A stretch of DNA of 64,000 bases from Shinella fusca (GTDB taxonomy: Bacteria > Pseudomonadota > Alphaproteobacteria > Rhizobiales > Rhizobiaceae): assembly GCF_014203155.1 (NCBI RefSeq), contig NZ_JACHIK010000011.1, positions 62,001 to 126,000 on the forward strand. Direction: 5' to 3'. The notes below the pieces were generated by a model. That model was not told the origin of the DNA. It did not search any database and was given only the letters and a program-made list of their open reading frames with translations. Below are positions 53,226-63,750 of the stretch, piece by piece. The first letter of the stretch is position 1. The number at the start of each line of letters is the position of its first letter. The translations under genes were made by a program, and so were the position numbers.

Positions 53226-54479
53226 ATGTTGACACCGCTGCAAAGCGCGCAGTCCACTGCCGCCGTCTCGGCGATGCAGTCGATCGTCGAGACGCTCGAG
53301 GAGCGCCGCCGCGAGGACGCGGAGAAGGCGAGCGGGCGCAAGGACGACGACGTCCTCAAACAACAGCAGGCGCATCTGCGCGCGGACAGTGCCGCGCAGC
53401 AGGCCAATGCGCGCATCAACGAACACTTCTTCGGCAGCAACGCCCGCGGCGCCGACACGGTCGCCAAGCTGGTCTCGCGCTTCAGCGATCTGCTCGGCGT
53501 TTCGCAGCAGGACGGCGAGACGAACCGGCAGTTCGCCCAGCGCCTTCTCGACCAGCTCACCCTCGTCGACGCCATCAGGCTGCCCGCGCAGGGCAGCGAG
53601 CTCAAGGTCACGGTCGCCTCGCTCGGCACGACGATGACCGCCGTCAAGGAGGCGATGAGCGGCCCGTCGGACGATGCCGCCGCCAACCTCGTCGCGCGCC
53701 TTGCCCTTGCCGCGGGCGTGACGCAGGGCGAGGACGAGAGCGACGCCGACTTCGGCCAGCGCCTTTCCAACCTCCTGACGCGCCAGCGCAGCCAGTTGCC
53801 GGCGGATATCGACGCGCTGGAGGAAAAGAGCGGCCTTGCCGACCTCGGCCTCAAGGCGAGGGACCTCGTCGCCGCGATCGCCAATCCCTACGGCGAGGAA
53901 GCCCAGCGCGTGAAGGACGCGCTTGCCGACAAGGCGAAGGAGGAAAAGGCGCTGACGCCGGAGATGCGCAAGGTGATCGCGCGCCTCGAGGACACGGCGA
54001 AACCCAAATCCATCGAGGACCTGAAGCTCGAGCGCACGCAGCGCGACCCGACCCGCGTGGAGGATGCCGAGACCCGCAAGGAGCGCGAGGCGACGATCCA
54101 GGCGCTGGAAGCGGGCGAGAAGCTGGAGGACGTGCAGGACCTTCAGGAAGCCGTCGGCACGGCCCATGAAAAGGCGGTGAAGGCCGAGGCGAAAGGCGAA
54201 TCCGACGGAAAGACCGCCGACGCACTCGACACGATCCAGTTGCTCGCCTCCGGCGCGGAGGCGGCCCAGCGCACCGGGAAGACCCCGGAAAAGACGAGCG
54301 AGAGCACGCTCGGGCACGTCGATGCCCCGGCGGAAACGACCGGCGAGGCGGTCCGCAATCTCGATGCGGCCAGCAGCGCGGAACAGGCCGAGCGGGAAGA
54401 CGCCAAGAAGGAGATCTTCGCGCTGCGCGTCGACGACAACGGCATCTACGACCTCATCACGCGTCAGCTCGCCGGCTGA
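53226..54479 (+). CDS. Large soluble helical protein, unknown
   Basis: 417 residues from ATG 53226 (TGGAGG upstream). Charged, Ala-rich, no Cys, no signal peptide or membrane helix; many predicted helices (IVETLEERRREDAEKASGRK; QQQAHLRADSAAQQANARIN; ATIQALEAGEKLEDVQDLQE). Ends EIFALRVDDNGIYDLITRQL, a compact tail. Composition resembles a secreted flagellar substrate or scaffold more than an enzyme, and a CtrA-type box lies just upstream. No family recognised. Its last 16 bp overlap the convergent gene at 54464. Confidence 0.72.
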   Translation: MLTPLQSAQSTAAVSAMQSIVETLEERRREDAEKASGRKDDDVLKQQQAHLRADSAAQQANARINEHFFGSNARGADTVAKLVSRFSDLLGVSQQDGETNRQFAQRLLDQLTLVDAIRLPAQGSELKVTVASLGTTMTAVKEAMSGPSDDAAANLVARLALAAGVTQGEDESDADFGQRLSNLLTRQRSQLPADIDALEEKSGLADLGLKARDLVAAIANPYGEEAQRVKDALADKAKEEKALTPEMRKVIARLEDTAKPKSIEDLKLERTQRDPTRVEDAETRKEREATIQALEAGEKLEDVQDLQEAVGTAHEKAVKAEAKGESDGKTADALDTIQLLASGAEAAQRTGKTPEKTSESTLGHVDAPAETTGEAVRNLDAASSAEQAEREDAKKEIFALRVDDNGIYDLITRQLAG

Positions 54480-54817
54480 GCCTTCGGGCCCTTGCGCACG
54501 ATGCCGAGCCGCGCGATCACTTCCGGCGGGATCACGTAGCGGCGGATCGCATCCTGCTGGCTGCGCAGGCCGCACATCTCGCGCTGGATGAAGAAGGCCC
54601 AGACCTTGTCGGCCGCGTCGTCGAGGAGATTTTCGCGCTCCTCCTGCGGACAGCCGGCGGCAAGACGTTCGGCAAGCAGGGCGAGCGCCTTTTCCACCTT
54701 CAGCCCGTGCCGGCCGAGCGCATCGGCCCGCTCCGACATCAGCTCGTATTCGAGGATATTGAGGCCCGTGTCCTTCGTGAAGGCGGGGGCGAGCGCCTGC
54801 GGCGGGCGAACCGTCAT
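54464..54817 (-). CDS. Conserved rhizobial protein (perhaps DUF6665), unknown
   Basis: 117 residues from ATG 54817 (GGAGAAAGC upstream). Helical, soluble (LNILEYELMSERADALGRHG; DAADKVWAFFIQREMCGLRS; DAIRRYVIPPEVIARLGIVR). Resembles the DUF6665-type proteins of rhizobia from memory. No function known. Convergent overlap with the preceding gene. Confidence 0.7.
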   Translation of the reverse strand: MTVRPPQALAPAFTKDTGLNILEYELMSERADALGRHGLKVEKALALLAERLAAGCPQEERENLLDDAADKVWAFFIQREMCGLRSQQDAIRRYVIPPEVIARLGIVRKGPKAQPAS

Positions 54818-54897
54818 CTGCTTTCTCCGGTCATGGAGCCAAGATGGCGCGGGCCGGTGTTCCGCACAAGGGCGGGACCAATTCCGCGCCCGGCAAA

Positions 54898-54923
54898 AAG
54901 CCCGCCCCTTTCGGGACGGGCTT
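54898..54923 (-). terminator. Terminator of the KGG gene
   Basis: aagcccg-c-ccc / ggg-a-cgggctt around a tttc loop, followed on the minus strand by TTTTTGCCG, 20 bp after the stop at 54943. Confidence 0.75.
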
Positions 54924-54942
54924 CGAGTTCGGCGGATTGGTG

Positions 54943-55128
54943 TCAGTGCTTGCCGCCCTTGTGGCCCGCTTCGGACGCCCGTTCGCGGTCCTCGGCGAAG
55001 TTGCCCTTGCCGCCGCGATTCGTGTCGTTGTCCTTGTTGCCCGAAGCCTGGCGCGTGTTGTCGCCGTTCTTGTGGCTCTGCTGGCCCGCCTTGACGTGCT
55101 GTTCGTGGGTTCCACCCTGATTGGGCAT
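54943..55128 (-). CDS. Small KGG-repeat stress-type protein
   Basis: 61 residues from ATG 55128 (AGGAGA upstream). Very hydrophilic, Gly/Asn/Lys/Asp-rich, with KGG-like units (NRGGKGNFAEDRERASEAGH, KGGKH). Matches the stress-induced KGG family (E. coli GsiB/YciG type), thought to protect during drying or general stress. Confidence 0.8.
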   Translation of the reverse strand: MPNQGGTHEQHVKAGQQSHKNGDNTRQASGNKDNDTNRGGKGNFAEDRERASEAGHKGGKH

Positions 55129-55231
55129 ATCGTTTCTCCTGTTTTTTGCGCAGGGCATTCAGTCGCCCTGCGCAGGGTCAACGGAGATGGCAGGGGGGCG
55201 TTCCTCCTGAAACATAACGTGATCGGAACGC

Positions 55232-56614
55232 TCAGACGGCGCGGGCGCGCACCTCCTCGAAGCTCCAGTCGACAAGCAGCCGGCCGTCGCGCCAGACGGG
55301 CTGCAGGAAATTGGCGCGGCCGGCGAGCTGGTCGGCGCGCACGGCCTCAAGGCCGATATAGCTTTCCACCACTGCCTGGCGGCCGGCCTTGGAGGCCTTG
55401 AGGTTCATCGTCGCCGGGCGCTTGAAGACGTCGTGCCAGGCGCCGGCCGTATCCTGGCGCGCATTGGCCTTCATGGCGAAGGAATAGGTGTCGCGGTTGA
55501 CGCGCTGGAGAAGCCCCGCGCCCATGCCGAAAGCGATGTTCTCCGCCGAGAAGCCGAAGGCCTCCAGCCGGCCGAGGATGAGGCCGATATCGGCCGGCGA
55601 GATGCCGTCGCCCTGAATGACGCGCACGCTGTCGTCCAGCACCTTGTAGCCCTTGGCGTTGAGATGCGTGCCGAAGGCATAGGCGAGCTGGCGCACGACC
55701 TGTACCGGTGTTTCCACCGGATCGCCGCTGTCTGGCCTGACGACGAGCGTGCCGCCGGCCGCCTGCACCCGGTCCTTGAGCTGCTTGCCCCAGATTTCCG
55801 AGACGGCGTTGCTGATGTCGTAGCTGTCCGACACCACCGCGTAGAGGCCCTTGCCGCCGAACCTGTCGATCATGTTGGCGTAGGCTTCCGCCTCGCGCTC
55901 CTGGCCCCAGGAGGTCATGGTCGAGTGCTCGGAGGCGGGGATGGAAAAGCCCGCCATCTCGGCACCGTAGTAGCGGCGGGCATAGAGCACGCCCGTCACC
56001 GTGTCCGTGCCCATGAAGTTGACGAGATGCGCCGCACCGCCGATGCCGGCCTGCTCGAGGCTGGTCGTGCCGCGGGAACCGAAGTCGTGGAGGCGGAACG
56101 GCAGGACGGCGGCCGGATCGTCGCAGGTCTTTTCCAGGATCGGCTGGATGATCTGCTTCACTTTCCGCGAATTGGAGGCGACGGTGCTCGGATACCAGAT
56201 CGCGCGCAGCAACGCCGTCTCGATATAGGAGGTCAGCCAGAAGCAGGCGGGATCGGTGTTGACGACCTGCACGACGGGCACGCCGCGGCGCACCAGCGTT
56301 CCCTCCGGCAGCGCCTCGATGAGGAGCGGCAGGAAGCCGCCGTGCTTTTTAACGATATGCGTCCAGCCTTCGCGGTTGAACGGCAGGCCGTGTGCCGTGA
56401 CGATGGCCTCGGCCTCGTCGATATCCGCCAGCGTCACCGGCTTCGACAGATATTCCTTCAGGAACACCTGGAGGCCGAAGAACACCACTTCCGCATGATC
56501 GGAATGGCCGCGCGCCTCGACATAGGAGGAGATGGCACACGTTTCCGGCGGATATTGCAGGTAGTGGCTGAACTTGTAGCTGTCTGTATTGAGGATGAGG
56601 TTCGTCAGGTTCAT
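55232..56614 (-). CDS. nadV: Nicotinamide phosphoribosyltransferase (NAMPT-type)
   Basis: 460 residues from ATG 56614 (MNLTNLILNTDSYKFSHYLQ). NAMPT signatures: DSYKFSHYLQYPP, FRLHDFGSRGTTSLEQAGIG, SIPASEHSTMTSWG, VVRPDSGDPVETPVQV and IQGDGISPADIGLIL. Converts nicotinamide and PRPP to NMN for NAD salvage. Most bacteria use deamidating salvage instead; this family is scattered and often carried on phages or plasmids. No NAD genes adjoin. It could prefer nicotinate, but the motifs are of NAMPT type. Confidence 0.9.
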   Translation of the reverse strand: MNLTNLILNTDSYKFSHYLQYPPETCAISSYVEARGHSDHAEVVFFGLQVFLKEYLSKPVTLADIDEAEAIVTAHGLPFNREGWTHIVKKHGGFLPLLIEALPEGTLVRRGVPVVQVVNTDPACFWLTSYIETALLRAIWYPSTVASNSRKVKQIIQPILEKTCDDPAAVLPFRLHDFGSRGTTSLEQAGIGGAAHLVNFMGTDTVTGVLYARRYYGAEMAGFSIPASEHSTMTSWGQEREAEAYANMIDRFGGKGLYAVVSDSYDISNAVSEIWGKQLKDRVQAAGGTLVVRPDSGDPVETPVQVVRQLAYAFGTHLNAKGYKVLDDSVRVIQGDGISPADIGLILGRLEAFGFSAENIAFGMGAGLLQRVNRDTYSFAMKANARQDTAGAWHDVFKRPATMNLKASKAGRQAVVESYIGLEAVRADQLAGRANFLQPVWRDGRLLVDWSFEEVRARAV

Positions 56615-56996
56615 CGCTAGGTCTCCGCCGCAGCCGCGGCCGGAGACCCGCGGCCGAGAGTGCCGGCAAGATTTACGCGAGGTGAGCATAAGGGGCAAGG
56701 CCCGTCCGCCGGCAAATCGGCGGGCCGTTCGCGCGAGCCCCCGTTAGCATTTCGTTAACCATAAACTGGCATTTGTGAACGCAAGACGCCGCCCGGGAGC
56801 CTCATGGTCTCCCGTCCGGCATGGGTCGCGGTCCAGTGTTCGCCGGTCTTTCCGCCGCCGCCCGCAAGATCGCCCGGTAGGCCGGGCCGAAAGCTCATGA
56901 CCTCGCAGCGTCGCGCATGATGCGCCATCCGACAGACGATGGAACATTGGCAGGCCTTGCGACACGGGCATCGGCCGGGACGAACAGGAGGCAGTC
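56615..56996. promoter_or_regulatory. Divergent control region with near-match TTAG-N7-TTAACC box
   Basis: 382 bp between divergent genes, no gene seen. TTAG-catttcg-TTAACC at 56744-56760 differs by one base from the CtrA-type box; about 240 bp before ATG 56997 and 130 bp before nadV. Confidence 0.35.
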
Positions 56997-58532
56997 ATGC
57001 TGCCACGCGTGGCACCAACGACCGGGGTATCGGAGCCCTCCCCCGCCCTTGCGGCGGGCACGGCGGTCGATGCCGCCGCCCGGGCGCAGCCCACCGCCGC
57101 CGCGCTTGCCAACCTTCGCGCCGAAGTGCTGCTTCGCCTCCTCGAAACCATGCTCAAGCATATGCCGCCCATGGCCGAGGCCAATCCCGGCCGCGACCTC
57201 GTCGAGACGCTGCTGGCGATGCTGAAGACCATGCCGGGGCGCGAGGGCGAAGCCGGCCAGAAGCTCTCCGATCTCATCGCCAAGCTGCCGGCGGACCTTC
57301 GCCCCGGCGTCGAGAAGCTGGTCGGCACCGTGCTTTCCGCGATGCCGACGCGCAGCCTCGTCGAGATCGTGCGCAATCCCAACGGGCCGGAAGCGCAGAA
57401 ACTCGCAACGCTGCTTTCCGCAAGCCTCGGCCTCGGCGAAAGCCCCGCAGGCGCGGCCGCAAACCAGGCGAAGCCGCTCGGCCTCACCGCCCAGCAGCTC
57501 GCCGTCGTCGTCAGCCGCAACGGCCAGCAGCAGCCGGCACAGGCGCTCCCCGTCGTCACCGACGCACGCCTCCTGCAGGTCGCCCTGAAACGCCTCTTCG
57601 ATACCGACGGCGGCGCAAGGCCGCGCCCCCTGCCCGGTCAGGCGAATGCCGTCACGGCGGATCACGAGACGCCGGCCGCGGCAACGCGGCTGCCTGCCGA
57701 AGCGGCGCGGGGCGAAGCCCGGATGCCGCTTCCCGCTGCCGCGACCGACGATCAGCCGGTGGAGGCCTCGGCCGCCGCCCTTCGCCACAACGGCAGCGCC
57801 GAGGAACTGGAAACACCCGCCGTAAAACGGGAGGGCATGCCCGGCCGGGCGGACACCGCCAATGGCACCGGGCAGGCACTGGCCCGCAGCGTCATGCAGG
57901 CCGTGACGCGCGACCTGCCGCCGGCCCTCCTGATGCAGGCGGTCGCCCATCTCGTCGAGAACCTCTCGCCGGAGGAAGCGACCTTCCTGCGCGCCCTGCT
58001 GGAGCGGCCCTTCGACGCGGCAACCGAGCAGGAGATCGCCGCGATCGTCCGCGAGCAGACGGAAGGCGCCGCCGATCCGGACGGCACGCCCGAAGCGGGC
58101 AAGGCGAGAGCAGGCCAAGCGCAGCCGGCGGCCGCACAGGCGCCTGCCGAGACGAACGAGCCCCTGCCCGCAGCGCAGGCCCGCGAGGCCGCACAGCCCG
58201 TTGCCGTGTCCGACGCCCTGCCCGACCGCATGGTTCTGGCCGCTGCGCTGCGCGAAGGCGTTCCGCTCGCCTTCGTACCCTACCTGCCGGCCGAAGAAGA
58301 CCTCGAGTGGAAGGATGCGGCAAAGGCGTCCGAGGATGAGGAGGACGGCGAGGACGGCAACGCCGGAGAAAACGGCGAAGCCTCCGGCGAGGAAACGGAT
58401 CAGGAGGCCGCCGCCGAGGCGGAACCGGAAAGCGCCGACATGGCGCGCCGGCGCGAGAAGACGGCGGAGATGGTCGGCCTCATCGAGCCCGGCCTTGCCT
58501 TCTACCAGAAGCTCGGCGACTACTGGACCTGA
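56997..58532 (+). CDS. Large Ala/Pro-rich soluble protein, unknown
   Basis: 511 residues from ATG 56997 (AGGAG upstream). Helical N-terminal part (LRAEVLLRLLETMLKHMPPM; LSDLIAKLPADLRPGVEKLV), a disordered Ala/Pro/Gln middle (about 170-300), a second helical part (LMQAVAHLVENLSPEEATFL), an acidic stretch (about 440-480) and a tail TAEMVGLIEPGLAFYQKLGD. The two-part layout with a long flexible middle recalls FliK-like secreted rulers, but no FliK C-terminal domain is visible. Function unknown. Confidence 0.72.
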   Translation: MLPRVAPTTGVSEPSPALAAGTAVDAAARAQPTAAALANLRAEVLLRLLETMLKHMPPMAEANPGRDLVETLLAMLKTMPGREGEAGQKLSDLIAKLPADLRPGVEKLVGTVLSAMPTRSLVEIVRNPNGPEAQKLATLLSASLGLGESPAGAAANQAKPLGLTAQQLAVVVSRNGQQQPAQALPVVTDARLLQVALKRLFDTDGGARPRPLPGQANAVTADHETPAAATRLPAEAARGEARMPLPAAATDDQPVEASAAALRHNGSAEELETPAVKREGMPGRADTANGTGQALARSVMQAVTRDLPPALLMQAVAHLVENLSPEEATFLRALLERPFDAATEQEIAAIVREQTEGAADPDGTPEAGKARAGQAQPAAAQAPAETNEPLPAAQAREAAQPVAVSDALPDRMVLAAALREGVPLAFVPYLPAEEDLEWKDAAKASEDEEDGEDGNAGENGEASGEETDQEAAAEAEPESADMARRREKTAEMVGLIEPGLAFYQKLGDYWT

Positions 58533-58551
58533 TTTACACCACCAAAGAAAA

Positions 58552-58581
58552 AGCCCGCGGAGATCGCTCTTCGCGGGCTTC
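58552..58581. terminator. Bidirectional terminator between the unknown gene and rpsA
   Basis: 9-bp stem aagcccgcg/cgcgggctt with a 12-nt loop; U-runs on both sides (TTTTTCTTT after rpsA on the minus strand). Confidence 0.75.
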
Positions 58582-58601
58582 TTCATTTCATAAGCGAAGG
58601 C

Positions 58602-60308
58602 TTACTCGGCGTTGTTGCGGTTCTTCAGAGCCGCGCCGAGGATGTCGCCGAGCGAAGCGCCCGAGTCGGACGAACCGAACTGTGCGACGGCTTCCTTCTC
58701 TTCGGCGATTTCCAGCGCCTTGATCGAAAGCTGGATCTTGCGATCCTTCTTCGAGAAGTTCAGGACGCGGGCGTCGACGGTCTGGCCGACCGAGAAACGC
58801 TCCGGACGCTGCTCGTCACGGTCACGCGACAGGTCGCCGCGACGGATGAACGCGGTGATGTCCTCGTGGTTGACGAGCTTCACTTCGATGCCGCCGTCGT
58901 TGACCGCGATGACTTCAGCCGAAACGACGGCGTTCTTGCGCAGGTCACCCGAAGCTGCAGCTTCGCCGACCGCATCGCGGCCGAGCTGCTTGATGCCGAG
59001 CGAGATGCGCTCCTTGTCGACGTCCACATCGAGAACGACAGCCTTGACGACGTCGCCCTTGTTGTATTCCTCGATGACCTGCTCGCCCGGACGGTTCCAG
59101 TCGAGGTCGGAGAGGTGCACCATGCCGTCCACGTCGCCTTCGAGGCCGATGAACAGGCCGAACTCGGTCTTGTTCTTGACTTCGCCTTCGACTTCCGTGC
59201 CGGCCGGGTGGCTGTGCGCGAAGGCCTGCCACGGGTTCTCGAGAGTCTGCTTGAGACCGAGCGAGATGCGGCGCTTCGTCGGGTCGACTTCGAGAACGAC
59301 GACGTCGACTTCCTGGCTCGTGGACAGGATCTTGCCGGGGTGTACGTTCTTCTTCGTCCAGGACATTTCGGAGATGTGGATCAGGCCTTCGATGCCCGGT
59401 TCCAGTTCGACGAACGCACCGTAGTCGGTGATGTTCGTGACGGTGCCGGAGATCTTCTTGCCGACCGGGTACTTCGTGCCGATGCCATCCCACGGATCCG
59501 ACTCGAGCTGCTTCATGCCGAGCGAGATGCGGTGGGTTTCCTGGTTGATGCGGATGATCTGGACCTTGACCTGCTGGCCGATGGACAGGATCTCCGACGG
59601 ATGGTTGACGCGGCGCCAGGCCATGTCGGTGACGTGCAGCAGGCCGTCGATGCCGCCGAGGTCGACGAACGCACCGTAATCGGTGATGTTCTTGACGACG
59701 CCGTCGACGACCTGGCCTTCTTCGAGGTTCTGGACGATTTCAGAACGCTGCTCGGCGCGCGATTCTTCGAGAACCGTGCGGCGCGAAACGACGATGTTGC
59801 CGCGGCGCTTGTCCATCTTGAGGATTTCGAAGGGCTGCGGGTTGTGCATGAGCGGCGTGACGTCGCGGATCGGACGGATGTCGACCTGCGAACGCGGCAG
59901 GAAGGCGACGGCGCCGTCGAGATCGACGGTGAAGCCACCCTTGACCTGGTTGAAGATGACGCCTTCGACGCGCTCGCCGGCTTCGAACTTGACTTCGAGC
60001 TTGGCCCAGCTTTCTTCGCGGCGAGCCTTTTCGCGCGACAGAACGGCTTCACCAAGCGCGTTTTCGATGCGCTCGACGTAGACTTCGACTTCGTCGCCGA
60101 CCTTCAGCGTGCCGTCCTTGGACTTGGCGCCGAATTCCTTCAGCGGAACGCGACCTTCAACCTTGAGGCCGACGTCGACGATGGCGACGTCCTTTTCGAT
60201 CGCGGTAACGATACCCTTGGCAACATAGCCTTCGGCGAGATCGTTGGCGGCGAAGGATTCCTGCAGAAGGGCTGCGAAATCTTCGCGCGTGGGGTTTGCT
60301 TGAGACAT
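58602..60308 (-). CDS. rpsA: 30S ribosomal protein S1
   Basis: 568 residues from ATG 60308 (MSQANPTREDFAALLQESFA). Six S1/OB-fold RNA-binding repeats; typical lines are VVKNITDYGAFVDLGGIDGL, VTNITDYGAFVELEPGIEGL and VKNKTEFGLFIGLEGDVDGM. Binds mRNA to start translation. Follows cmk by 113 bp, the usual aroA-cmk-rpsA order. Confidence 0.97.
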   Translation of the reverse strand: MSQANPTREDFAALLQESFAANDLAEGYVAKGIVTAIEKDVAIVDVGLKVEGRVPLKEFGAKSKDGTLKVGDEVEVYVERIENALGEAVLSREKARREESWAKLEVKFEAGERVEGVIFNQVKGGFTVDLDGAVAFLPRSQVDIRPIRDVTPLMHNPQPFEILKMDKRRGNIVVSRRTVLEESRAEQRSEIVQNLEEGQVVDGVVKNITDYGAFVDLGGIDGLLHVTDMAWRRVNHPSEILSIGQQVKVQIIRINQETHRISLGMKQLESDPWDGIGTKYPVGKKISGTVTNITDYGAFVELEPGIEGLIHISEMSWTKKNVHPGKILSTSQEVDVVVLEVDPTKRRISLGLKQTLENPWQAFAHSHPAGTEVEGEVKNKTEFGLFIGLEGDVDGMVHLSDLDWNRPGEQVIEEYNKGDVVKAVVLDVDVDKERISLGIKQLGRDAVGEAAASGDLRKNAVVSAEVIAVNDGGIEVKLVNHEDITAFIRRGDLSRDRDEQRPERFSVGQTVDARVLNFSKKDRKIQLSIKALEIAEEKEAVAQFGSSDSGASLGDILGAALKNRNNAE

Positions 60309-60421
60309 TGAAACTCCTGATGTGCCTATGGGCACGGGCGCCGGGGGTTAGCGTTGGTGATGAACGAGGCGATGTCCGCTACCTCGTGGGCAGCAAATCC
60401 GGCGCGGGGACAGGCCTTGTT

Positions 60422-62490
<2,069 letters not shown>

Positions 62491-62670
62491 TTAAAGCGTC
62501 ATCCTCCCGGCGAAAAACAATCGCCGCGAAGGGCCCTGCCGTAGCCGCCTCAAGTTAGGCTTTGACAGGATTGCGCAAGACGATTAAGGGGACCGGCTAA
62601 TCAATTTCCCCTTCAACGCGCCGGAACCCCGGCCCCGCCGGAAGAAGACGGCACCTGAGAGGCTTTGACA

Positions 62671-63060
62671 GTGGCAAAACCGGAACTCGGAACCAAACGC
62701 ATCGACCCGGAAACGGGCAAGAAGTTCTACGACCTGAACCGCGATCCGATCGTTTCCCCCTATACGGGCAAGTCCTATCCGCTCTCCTTCTTCGAGGAGA
62801 CCTCCGCGGCGGCCGTGCTCGAGAAGGATGAGGACGAGGACGTCAACGAAGTCGATACGGAGAACACGGAAGTCGAGCTCGTCTCGCTGGAGGATGCCGA
62901 CGAGGATGCATCCGGCGGCGACGACCTGCCGGACCTCGGCGACGACGACGTGGAGATCGACGGCGACGACGACGATACGTTCCTGGAACAGGACGAAGAC
63001 GACGACAACGACGACATGAGCGACCTCATCGGCGTCACCGGCGACGAAGACGAAGCCTAA
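62671..63060 (+). CDS. TIGR02300 (FYDLN-acid) family protein
   Basis: 129 residues from GTG 62671 (MAKPELGTKRIDPETGKKFY; GAGAGG upstream; a TTG two codons earlier is less likely). Conserved N-terminal module with FYDLNRDPIVSPYTGKSYP, then a long Asp/Glu-rich tail (about 55-129). Function unknown; common in alphaproteobacteria. Divergent from aroA. Confidence 0.88.
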   Translation: MAKPELGTKRIDPETGKKFYDLNRDPIVSPYTGKSYPLSFFEETSAAAVLEKDEDEDVNEVDTENTEVELVSLEDADEDASGGDDLPDLGDDDVEIDGDDDDTFLEQDEDDDNDDMSDLIGVTGDEDEA

Positions 63061-63069
63061 GACCTTGAT

Positions 63070-63107
63070 AATCCGGCCGGTTTCAAAAAAATCGGCCGGA
63101 TTTCATT
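63070..63107 (+). terminator. Intrinsic terminator after TIGR02300 gene
   Basis: 10-bp stem aatccggccg/cggccggatt, A-rich loop, then TTCATTTTT. Confidence 0.8.
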
Positions 63108-63205
63108 TTTCGGCTTGCCATCTTCCAAGACGGCAAGTAATAAGCCGCCACACCGAACGGCAACGCCGCTTCGGTTCCCGGAAACCGGCCTTGCCGGACC
63201 CTTAT

Positions 63206-63281
<76 letters not shown>

Positions 63282-63342
63282 AATTTCTCCTGAAACAATA
63301 TTCGATTTTCCGTCCATTGGACTGAAGCGCGTTCTTACGGCT

Positions 63343-63723
63343 TTACGGCAGGTCGATTCTGACCCAGGGAACCTGCTGTTCCTTGTGGACGGCCTGTTCC
63401 GGGGCAAGGCCGGAATCGTCACCGAATGCGCCGAGGGCGAGAGCGATGCGGTCCGGCCGCATTTCGGGATACCAGAAGACCGTGCTGCCGCAGGCGGGGC
63501 AGAAGTGGAAGACGATCTGCTTGCCGCTTTCGCCGATCCGCTCGAAGGTTTGCGACGGGCCGGAGATTTCCGCAGCGCTGCGATCGAAGAAAACTGCCAC
63601 GCCGAAGGCGGAGCCCGTGCGCTTCTTGCACGCTTCGCAATGGCAGAGCGATATCCGCAGGGGCTGGGCTTCGAGGCGGACGCGGAGGGCGCCGCAGGCG
63701 CAGGAAGCCGAGTGCTTCGTCAC
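63343..63723 (-). CDS. GFA (CENP-V/GFA) family zinc-binding protein
   Basis: 126 residues from GTG 63723 (AAGGAGG eight bases upstream). Cys pairs for zinc: ASCACGALR, LCHCEACKK, HFCPACGSTVFWYPE. The family was named for glutathione-dependent formaldehyde activation, but most members have unknown substrates. Cytosolic. Confidence 0.87.
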   Translation of the reverse strand: MTKHSASCACGALRVRLEAQPLRISLCHCEACKKRTGSAFGVAVFFDRSAAEISGPSQTFERIGESGKQIVFHFCPACGSTVFWYPEMRPDRIALALGAFGDDSGLAPEQAVHKEQQVPWVRIDLP

Positions 63724-63750
63724 CGCAGCAGCCTCCTTTCCGTGATCCTC

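Noticed and set aside
60309-60421. Riboswitch or attenuator in the rpsA leader
   Set aside because: Only 113 bp with no convincing conserved fold; ordinary cmk-rpsA spacing.
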